Shown: positions 1 through 5,124 of the stretch, in pieces | Layout of the letters: every line of letters starts with the position of its first letter | Numbering within the stretch: position 1 is the stretch's first letter | Assembly: GCA_013042125.1 (NCBI GenBank) | Contig: JABDQS010000279.1 | Span: forward strand, 1-5,124 | Direction: 5' to 3' | DNA length: 5,124 nt | DNA from: Eudoraea sp. | GTDB lineage: Bacteria > Bacteroidota > Bacteroidia > Flavobacteriales > Flavobacteriaceae | Position numbers and translations under genes: made by a program | Notes under the pieces: generated by a model | What the model saw: only the letters and a program-made list of their open reading frames with translations | Database searches by the model: none | Told to the model about the DNA's origin: nothing

Positions 1-1508
1 TAGCTAGACACCAACATAGAGTTCATAAAAATGGCCACAAACAGGGAAGATCCAAGCACTACGGAAAGAGTAATGGGGAAATAGATCATAAACTGCCCGA
101 AGATCCCGGGCCATAAGCCAAGAGGAACAAATGCTGCTACGGTTGTGAGGGTTGATATAATAATTGGAAAAGCGATCTCCCCAACACCTTTTTTGGCGGC
201 ATCAATTCTGGACATACCTTCCTGTTCCATAAGGCGGTATACATTTTCTACAACTACAACTCCGTTATCTACTAACATCCCGAGGCCCATGATAAGTCCA
301 AAAAGGATCATTGTATTAAGAGTATACCCCAGAATACCAAGGATCATAAAAGACATAAACATAGACATGGGAATAGCGAAGCCTACAAAAAGGGCATTTC
401 TAAAACCAAGAAAGAACATTAGAACGGTAACCACCAGAATGATCCCAAAAATAATATTATTGACGAGGTCATCTACCTGGCCAAGGGTGCGGCTCGAAGA
501 ATCATTGGCAATGGTCAGGGTTAGATCTTTTGGGTAATAATTCTCCCTCGCTTCTTCAACCAACTCCTTGATCTCATTAATTGCTTCAATTGTGTTCTGA
601 CCCGAACGCTTCTTCACATCGAGCATTACCACATTATCACCAAATTCACGGGCATAGGTAGTTTTATCCTTCTCATCAAAGGTGATTTTTGCAATATCTT
701 TTAAATAGACAGCGCCATTTTCGGACTTCACGACAAACTCATTCAGTTCATTCGGATCTTTGATCTCACCTAAAATTCTGATGTTCCTGCGTTGATTGAT
801 GGTCTTAAGGTTCCCTGCAGACATGGTCATATTTCCATTGGCAATGGTTTGGATCACATCCTGAAAGCTAACCTTAGAAGCCATCATCTTATAGACATCA
901 ACGGCAACTTCTACCTCTTTTTCCTGAGCCCCTCTTATATTTACTTCTTTTACCTGTGGCAGGTCCTCTATCTCGTCCTGCAGATACTCGGCAAATTCTT
1001 TTAAACTTTCAACCGGATAATCCCCTGTGAAGTTGATATTGATAATGGGGATCTGTTCTGCCAGATTCAGATCAAAAATGTTAGGCTCCACCTTCGCACC
1101 GTTGAACAAGGGCCAATCTTCGCTTGCCTTTTCACCATCTACTTCATCTTTAATTTTTTGTTTGGCGGCTTCAACAGTGATATCCTCATCGAACTCAGCG
1201 GTGATAATACTGTAATCTTCCTGTGAGGTAGAGGTTAGTTCTACCAGGTTACTCACATTTTTTATCCTATCCTCAAGCGGATCGGTTATGAGTCTTTCCA
1301 CATCTTCTGCCGTATTTCCAGGATAGGGTGTGCTGATGTATACTTTAGTCTCTACCACTTCCGGGAAATCTTCCCTGGGAAGGGCCATATAGGAGGTATA
1401 CCCCATAAAAAGGAAAATGGCGATCAATACATAGATAACAGATGGATTATCTATGGCCCATGAGGATAATCTAAATTCCTTATTGGCGTTTTTATGCTGT
1501 CGGCTCAT
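1..1508 (-). CDS. RND efflux permease (HAE1/AcrB-like), N-terminal 502 residues
   Basis: Inner-membrane, proton-driven transporter of a tripartite efflux pump. The reading frame is open from the ATG at 1508 to the left edge, giving 502 codons plus two bases; RND permeases are usually about 1000-1150 residues, so roughly half is present. Visible order: cytoplasmic N-terminus, TM1 (about 24-41), the post-TM1 motif LPREDFPE (43-50), the first periplasmic porter half (about 45-345, including YPGNTAEDVERLITDPLE), then TM2 (about 350-369), TM3 (373-392), TM4 with GLGMLVDNGVVVVEN (408-422), TM5 and part of TM6. D414 aligns with the AcrB proton-relay residue D407; the second acidic position is N415. 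The start lies 8 bp after the adaptor stop codon with no Shine-Dalgarno sequence, as usual in this phylum. Membership in the RND family is certain; HAE1 (organic substrates) is preferred over the heavy-metal branch from overall motif similarity, but the substrate is unknown. Confidence 0.96.
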   Translation of the reverse strand, partial: MSRQHKNANKEFRLSSWAIDNPSVIYVLIAIFLFMGYTSYMALPREDFPEVVETKVYISTPYPGNTAEDVERLITDPLEDRIKNVSNLVELTSTSQEDYSIITAEFDEDITVEAAKQKIKDEVDGEKASEDWPLFNGAKVEPNIFDLNLAEQIPIININFTGDYPVESLKEFAEYLQDEIEDLPQVKEVNIRGAQEKEVEVAVDVYKMMASKVSFQDVIQTIANGNMTMSAGNLKTINQRRNIRILGEIKDPNELNEFVVKSENGAVYLKDIAKITFDEKDKTTYAREFGDNVVMLDVKKRSGQNTIEAINEIKELVEEARENYYPKDLTLTIANDSSSRTLGQVDDLVNNIIFGIILVVTVLMFFLGFRNALFVGFAIPMSMFMSFMILGILGYTLNTMILFGLIMGLGMLVDNGVVVVENVYRLMEQEGMSRIDAAKKGVGEIAFPIIISTLTTVAAFVPLGLWPGIFGQFMIYFPITLSVVLGSSLFVAIFMNSMLVSS

Positions 1509-1516
1509 ACTGGTTC

Positions 1517-2686
1517 TTACTTAATGATTTGAACGTCCTGATTGTCTTTCACACTTCTGGCTCCTTCCTGAATGATCAATTCACCGGATGAGAGACCGCT
1601 GAGGATCTCCACGAACCTCTCTTGTGTTTTCCCGGTAGTAACGATCCTTTTCTTGGCGGTTCCTTTCATATCTTCCGAAGGGTTCTCAACAATATACACG
1701 TACTGTTCTCCTTCGGCATTTTCTGAGATCACACTTTGGGGTACAAGAATGGCGTTGGGGTTAGAGTAATCATTGATAGTTACCCTGGCACTCAAATTTG
1801 GCTTAATACTTCCTTTTTCATTGGGAACAGGAATTTCCACACTAAAAGAGCGGTTATTGGGATTAATGAAATTACCAGTTTGCCGCACGGCGGTTGTTAA
1901 AGAATCTCCCAGTACCGGGAAATATACCTTAGCCATACTTCCATTGGTAATACTACCCAGATACGATTCCGGTACGTCTACTGTGATATACATATTAGAA
2001 AGATTCACTATCCTAAACACCTCAGATCCCGGACCTGGTGACACTACGGTTCCCTGGTCTTTGATCACATCATCAATAATTCCAGTGAAAGGCGCCCTCA
2101 AACTAGATTTACTTAATTGACGCTCTGCTTGTTCTACGCTACTCATAGTAGCTTCATAATTGGTCTTAGCTTGCAGGAATTGAATTTCGGAACCTATTTT
2201 TTGTTCCCAAAGCCTTTTTTGCCGCTCATAGGTAGTTTCAGCAAGGGCTGCCTGTGTTTTTAATTGTGCCAATTGGCTGGCCATACCTCCGTCATCTATA
2301 ACACCCAGGAGTTGGCCCTTTGTTACTTTGTCTCCTTCAGTAACATAAACACGCTGCAATGTCCCGGCCATTTCCGGGTAGATCAACACATTTTGTTTGG
2401 TGGCAACATCACCCTGTAATTCGAGAAAATGACGAAAGTTCTGAGAACTAACCTCAATGGTGCTTACTAAGGGCAATCTGCTGTCAGCATCAAGAACTGC
2501 AATTACAGAATCGATCGTCTTTACCTGCTCATTCAACTCCTTAAGTTGCGCAGTGATAGTAGTTTTTCTTGACCTTAGTTCATTAAGATCCCCATTGTCT
2601 ACAAGGGTATCAATGGAAACGTTTTTATCACCACCGCATGATAGCAACAGAAAAAATATGGTGAAGATGGATATGATATTTTTCAT
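1517..2686 (-). CDS. RND efflux periplasmic adaptor (membrane fusion protein), lipoprotein
   Basis: Adaptor of 389 residues that would link the RND permease to the TolC channel. The N-terminus is a lipoprotein signal with a lipobox (LLLSC), so Cys17 should be lipidated and anchor the protein. Residues 33-66 form a predicted extra coiled coil with regular 3-4 hydrophobic spacing. The first half of the lipoyl/barrel-sandwich domain is about 91-133 (PEMAGTLQRVYVTEGDKVTKGQLL) and its second half about 195-227 (LRAPFTGIIDDVIKDQGTVV). Between them is an alpha-hairpin (about 134-193) carrying the TolC-contact signature R155-x3-L159-x6-S166, the RLS pattern known from AcrA-type adaptors. Beta-barrel (about 230-308) and membrane-proximal domain (about 313-387) follow. 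Length is normal for the family. It starts 23 bp after the channel gene, preceded by an A/T-rich leader without a Shine-Dalgarno sequence. The assignment as an RND rather than ABC-type adaptor comes from the adjacent permease. Confidence 0.96.
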   Translation of the reverse strand: MKNIISIFTIFFLLLSCGGDKNVSIDTLVDNGDLNELRSRKTTITAQLKELNEQVKTIDSVIAVLDADSRLPLVSTIEVSSQNFRHFLELQGDVATKQNVLIYPEMAGTLQRVYVTEGDKVTKGQLLGVIDDGGMASQLAQLKTQAALAETTYERQKRLWEQKIGSEIQFLQAKTNYEATMSSVEQAERQLSKSSLRAPFTGIIDDVIKDQGTVVSPGPGSEVFRIVNLSNMYITVDVPESYLGSITNGSMAKVYFPVLGDSLTTAVRQTGNFINPNNRSFSVEIPVPNEKGSIKPNLSARVTINDYSNPNAILVPQSVISENAEGEQYVYIVENPSEDMKGTAKKRIVTTGKTQERFVEILSGLSSGELIIQEGARSVKDNQDVQIIK

Positions 2687-2709
2687 TTTGAAAATATGTT
2701 TATTTTTTA

Positions 2710-4044
2710 CTAATTATTGGCAATTACTTCTAATTCAGTTTTGGTATTGATAACATCGACCATGGATTGCAAATATTCTTGCTGGGCCGTATATAATTGG
2801 GTTTGAGCTTGTCTTAAATCAAAACTAGTGGCGATCCCTTCCTTGTATTTGATCTGATTCTTTTGTTCAATTCGCTCTGCCAGGTTTAAATTCTTTTGCG
2901 TCGTGGCGTATTGTTCAATGGCAAGGAGGTAATCACTTTTTGCCTTTTCCAATTGTAATCGTATGCTTTCCTCGATTTCTGTTAATTGAGTCTTGGCTTT
3001 TTCCAGGGCTATTTTGGCTCTTTGTGTACTGGCACTTCTTTTTAAGGAACTAAAGATCGGGATGCTGAGATCGAATCCTAGAATAGAGGAATCGAACCAT
3101 TGCTGATCCCCATTAAAGAATGAGAAGGAATTGCTGAAAGCGGCAGTTCCATAATTAGCAAAGGCATTTAAGGTAGGTAGCGCCCTGCTTTTTGCCAGTT
3201 TTAATTCAAAATAGCGCTGCTCATTAAGGTTATTTGCCAATTTATAGTCAACATTGTTCTCCATACTAAATGGAGTGTCTATAACAGTTGGATCCACATA
3301 GGCCTGAGCAAGATCATTGAGATCCTCTTTTAATTGAGTCTGGTCCTCAATTGGAAGGCCCATAATTAAATTGAGCATTTGAAGGGTGATCTTCTCCAGC
3401 CGTTCTGCATTTTTCAACTGACTTTCAACTGTAGAAAAAGTGATCTGTAGTTGTTCTACATTCTCTTCTTCTGCCAGGCCATTATCATACAGTTTTTGAG
3501 TTTCAAAGAGATTACTTTGCAGGGCATCCAGGTTTTTCTGCAAAATGGTCACAGATTCCTGAGCCAATAGGACGTTTCCATAAGCTTCAACCACAGCTTT
3601 TCTCACATCTTGCTGTGTTTTTTCCTTATTGTTCCGGCTATAACTTAAAAAAGCCTTAGTTGCCTGCACCCCCACTATATATGACCCGTCGAAGATCTGC
3701 TGTCTTACGGTGGCTGTAGCGCTAGCTTGTTGTGGAAGACTAAAAACAACTGCTTGAAATTCTCCCGGTTCACCTCCAAAGAATTCAGCGGGGATTAGTG
3801 ACACGGGTTGTTTTAGTTGATTTTGATAATTGACGTCTGCGGTGATCTGAGGTAAACCCGCAGCAATGGTCTCCCATTTCTGCTTCTGGGCATCAGTTAT
3901 ATCGCGTTCTGCATTGACGGCACTGTAATTATTTTCCAAAGCGAAGGCAATGGCCTCATTTAGGGTGTATCCTACGTTAGTTTCCTGAGAAAAACTACAG
4001 AATGACACTGAGAACAGGATAATAAATAAGCGATAGAAGTTCAT
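2710..4044 (-). CDS. TolC-family outer-membrane efflux channel
   Basis: Outer-membrane factor of 444 residues, close to the family norm. A Sec signal peptide (1-19) ends in SFS, with probable cleavage before Q20. The mature protein shows the two structural repeats of TolC: a first half opening with YTLNEAIAFALENN (26-39), a beta-strand pair around 66-120, and long Gln/Glu/Lys-rich helices at about 135-225 including GNVLLAQESVTILQKNL and QKLYDNGLAEEENVEQLQ; then a second half with a strand pair at about 288-332 (LPTLNAFANYG, LGFDLSIPIFSS) and helices at about 337-440 including the matching YKEGIATSFDLRQAQTQL. The segment QPVSLIPAEFFGGEPGEF (79-96) is a loop between the first strand pair, which I recall as common in Bacteroidetes homologues. 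The ATG follows the regulator stop directly (TAAATG, zero gap), implying translational coupling. It would form a trimeric tunnel docking on the downstream adaptor. Confidence 0.96.
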   Translation of the reverse strand: MNFYRLFIILFSVSFCSFSQETNVGYTLNEAIAFALENNYSAVNAERDITDAQKQKWETIAAGLPQITADVNYQNQLKQPVSLIPAEFFGGEPGEFQAVVFSLPQQASATATVRQQIFDGSYIVGVQATKAFLSYSRNNKEKTQQDVRKAVVEAYGNVLLAQESVTILQKNLDALQSNLFETQKLYDNGLAEEENVEQLQITFSTVESQLKNAERLEKITLQMLNLIMGLPIEDQTQLKEDLNDLAQAYVDPTVIDTPFSMENNVDYKLANNLNEQRYFELKLAKSRALPTLNAFANYGTAAFSNSFSFFNGDQQWFDSSILGFDLSIPIFSSLKRSASTQRAKIALEKAKTQLTEIEESIRLQLEKAKSDYLLAIEQYATTQKNLNLAERIEQKNQIKYKEGIATSFDLRQAQTQLYTAQQEYLQSMVDVINTKTELEVIANN

Positions 4045-4650
4045 TTATTGGTTGTTAGAGTGAATGATTTTATTTAAGATGTTCAGACCTTGCGGAGTTA
4101 TGATCCCACGAAGATGATATTCCAGGTAGTCATCCATTAATTGACTTTTCGGAAACTCATCCTCCGGAAAAAAGGTATGATCTTTAATACTGGTAACACC
4201 TGTAAAATAGATCCTTGAAATAAAATTTATATTCAGGGAATCACGATATATACCCATGGAAATCCCGCGATTTAAATTTTGGACTATACATGATTGCATG
4301 GTACTAAACCACTTCTTTCGGAGGGTCTTGTGAATTCTGGGATAGTATTTTTGCAACTGATATTGAGGAGATGCCTTTTCATCCTTCAGATGCTTCATGG
4401 CAAATTTCTTGATCTCGTATAATTCCTCGATCGGATTTTTATGCAGACTGCAAATATGGTCTATTCCCAGGGAAATGGCTTCGGAGACCCCTAAAGTACT
4501 CGCCTCTACCAGTTTGGTCTTGTTCTCAAAATGAGCATAGATAGTCTTTTTTGAAATGCCCATTTCATTAGCAAGATCATCCATAGTGACGCTTTTGAAT
4601 CCAAGCGTAAGGAACATATCAGTGGCCTTATTGAGTATTTTTTCTTTCAT
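4045..4650 (-). CDS. TetR/AcrR-family transcriptional regulator
   Basis: Probable ligand-responsive repressor of the efflux operon, 201 residues, typical for the family. The N-terminal DNA-binding domain is textbook: helix 1 ILNKATDMFLTLGF (5-18), then the helix-turn-helix VTMDDLANEMGISKKTIYAHFENKTKL (21-47). The remainder (about 50-200) is the all-helical ligand-binding and dimerisation region; it is poorly conserved between TetR proteins, so the inducer cannot be read from it. The start at 4650 is favoured because the next Met (residue 11) would destroy helix 1. It is the first gene of the operon, lies immediately before the channel gene with no gap, and has a promoter and inverted repeat just upstream, so autorepression and co-repression of the pump is the simplest model. 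An activator role is possible but less usual for this arrangement. Confidence 0.94.
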   Translation of the reverse strand: MKEKILNKATDMFLTLGFKSVTMDDLANEMGISKKTIYAHFENKTKLVEASTLGVSEAISLGIDHICSLHKNPIEELYEIKKFAMKHLKDEKASPQYQLQKYYPRIHKTLRKKWFSTMQSCIVQNLNRGISMGIYRDSLNINFISRIYFTGVTSIKDHTFFPEDEFPKSQLMDDYLEYHLRGIITPQGLNILNKIIHSNNQ

Positions 4651-4657
4651 AAGTCGG

Positions 4658-4688
4658 CAAATATAAGTTAGGAAACTTAAAATACAAA
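4658..4688 (-). promoter_or_regulatory. Bacteroidetes-type promoter of the tetR-efflux operon
   Basis: Read on the minus strand there is a perfect -7 element TATATTTG (4665 down to 4658; consensus TAnnTTTG) and a -33 element TTTG (4688 down to 4685), separated by 19 bp, which fits the known Bacteroidetes primary sigma factor pattern. Transcription would start within a few bases of 4650-4655, leaving almost no leader before the regulator ATG at 4650. One arm of the inverted repeat at 4669-4700 lies between the two elements. This is prediction from consensus; no start site has been mapped. Confidence 0.75.
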
Positions 4689-4700
4689 TAAAGTTTCCTA
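4669..4700. promoter_or_regulatory. Inverted repeat, candidate TetR operator
   Basis: A perfect 10-bp inverted repeat: TAGGAAACTT (4669-4678) and AAGTTTCCTA (4691-4700), separated by 12 bp. Arm centres are 22 bp apart, about two DNA turns, so both would face the same side. The left arm is itself inside a smaller palindrome AAGTT-AGGA-AACTT (4665-4678); the right arm extends to a weaker version (4691-4704), suggesting two dimer sites. The left arm fills the spacer between the -33 and -7 elements and the right arm lies just upstream of -33, so bound protein would block polymerase. Assignment to the adjacent TetR protein is inference from position. Confidence 0.72.
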
Positions 4701-4785
4701 CGTTTTACAATTATTTAACATATTCTTTAAATCAATCTAAAGCTGAGATTTTCATGATCTTACAGCAGCTTGTCATGAATTCACC

Positions 4786-4793
4786 TATTTTTG
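4786..4793 (+). promoter_or_regulatory. Predicted -7 element for the prenyl synthase gene
   Basis: TATTTTTG is an exact match to the Bacteroidetes -7 consensus TAnnTTTG, lying 14 bp before the ATG at 4808. No convincing -33 element is found at the normal spacing; the nearest TTG (4770-4772) is 13 bp upstream, which is short. If used, transcription would begin in or near the A-run at 4794-4802, giving a short A-rich leader. The match is in AT-rich DNA, so chance occurrence is possible. Confidence 0.5.
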
Positions 4794-4807
4794 AAAAAAA
4801 AATTGTT

Positions 4808-5124
4808 ATGCATTCAGTTGAATACTATCAGGAGAAATTCAATGAACATCTTACTTCCAGGCTGGCATTAAAGGAACCTAAAAGCCTGTATGAACCCATG
4901 TCCTATATTCTTGGGTTGGGTGGCAAACGTCTGCGGCCTGTTCTTACATTACTGACCACTGAACTATTTGGGGGTACCTACGAAAATGCCTTTGATGCGG
5001 CCATGGCAGTAGAATACTTTCATAATTTCTCCCTCATCCACGATGATATTATGGACGCTGCTCCTCTGCGAAGAGGTAAAACTACGGTGCATCAAAAGTG
5101 GGATGTCAACAGCGGAATACTATC
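4808..5124 (+). CDS. Polyprenyl (isoprenyl) diphosphate synthase, N-terminal 105 residues
   Basis: Trans-type prenyl chain-elongating enzyme that condenses isopentenyl diphosphate with an allylic diphosphate; cytoplasmic, supplying isoprenoid precursors. The right edge cuts it after 105 codons; the family is usually about 300-330 residues. Visible motifs: GGKRLRP (38-44), which binds isopentenyl diphosphate; the first aspartate-rich motif DDIMD (D79, D80, D83) that holds magnesium and the allylic substrate; and the following PLRRG (86-90). The second aspartate-rich motif lies beyond the window. Phe74 sits five residues before the first Asp, a position where a bulky residue limits product length, so a C15-C20 product is more likely than a long quinone side chain; this is inference. 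In-frame ATGs also exist at 4754 and 4775, but 4808 is preferred because it lies after the predicted -7 element and gives the N-terminus usual for flavobacterial homologues. Divergent from the efflux operon, with no obvious functional link. Confidence 0.93.
   Translation, partial: MHSVEYYQEKFNEHLTSRLALKEPKSLYEPMSYILGLGGKRLRPVLTLLTTELFGGTYENAFDAAMAVEYFHNFSLIHDDIMDAAPLRRGKTTVHQKWDVNSGIL

Noticed and set aside
1..2. The last two bases of the permease frame read TA, so a stop codon right at the edge was considered.
   Set aside because: TA can equally start a Tyr codon, and truncation of an otherwise intact permease inside TM6 is unlikely; the window edge prevents a decision.
145..537. Plus-strand open frame of 130 codons opposite the permease, and similar plus-strand frames at 792-1004, 1027-1215, 1572-1769, 1773-2120 and 2457-2750.
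   Set aside because: All lie antisense to strongly supported minus-strand genes and their translations show no domain or motif; they are by-products of the coding strand.
3997..3999. Cys16 in the channel protein signal peptide (VSFC), considered as a lipobox.
   Set aside because: The residue before the Cys is Phe, not the small residue required; SFS before Q20 fits ordinary signal peptidase cleavage better.
4741..4770. Imperfect hairpin AGCTG...CAGCT with inner AGAT/ATCT, considered as a terminator or second operator.
   Set aside because: The arms are only 5 and 4 bp with unpaired bases between them, no T-tract follows, and no transcript is expected to end here between divergent genes.
4752..4778. 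Two TCATGA palindromes 21 bp apart between the divergent genes, considered as a regulator site.
   Set aside because: Six-base palindromes recur by chance, each is just the context of an ATG, and flanking bases do not match.

Overview
The window looks like a piece of a marine-type flavobacterial (Bacteroidetes) chromosome. Supporting signs are moderate GC with A-rich translation starts lacking Shine-Dalgarno sequences, two sites matching the Bacteroidetes -7 promoter consensus TAnnTTTG, and protein sequences typical of Flavobacteriaceae. I cannot name a genus from sequence alone.

Layout: positions 1-4650 are one tightly packed leftward (minus-strand) operon encoding a regulator and a complete tripartite efflux pump, in the transcriptional order TetR-family regulator (4650-4045), TolC-like outer-membrane channel (4044-2710), lipoprotein RND adaptor (2686-1517) and RND inner-membrane permease (1508 to beyond the left edge, first 502 residues present). 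Gaps between genes are 0, 23 and 8 bp. Positions 4651-4807 are the only real intergenic region. They hold a promoter for the operon overlapped by a perfect 10-bp inverted repeat, which is a good candidate for the TetR autoregulatory operator, plus a separate rightward promoter element. From 4808 to the right edge runs a rightward polyprenyl (isoprenyl) diphosphate synthase, cut after 105 residues.

How it works together: the permease would use proton flux to capture substrates from the inner membrane or periplasm, the lipid-anchored adaptor would bridge it to the TolC channel, and the channel would cross the outer membrane. The TetR protein, co-transcribed at the front of the operon, probably represses its own promoter until it binds an inducer. 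The substrate cannot be deduced. The prenyl synthase is a divergent neighbour with its own promoter and no evident functional tie to the pump.

No mobile elements, CRISPR arrays, RNA genes or broken genes were seen. The window is mostly ordinary efflux-operon content. The points most worth a second look are the operator/promoter overlap with a near-leaderless regulator mRNA, a heptad-perfect N-terminal helix in the adaptor, the Asp-Asn variant of the permease proton-relay pair, and the unusual short-FARM/aromatic signature of the prenyl synthase.
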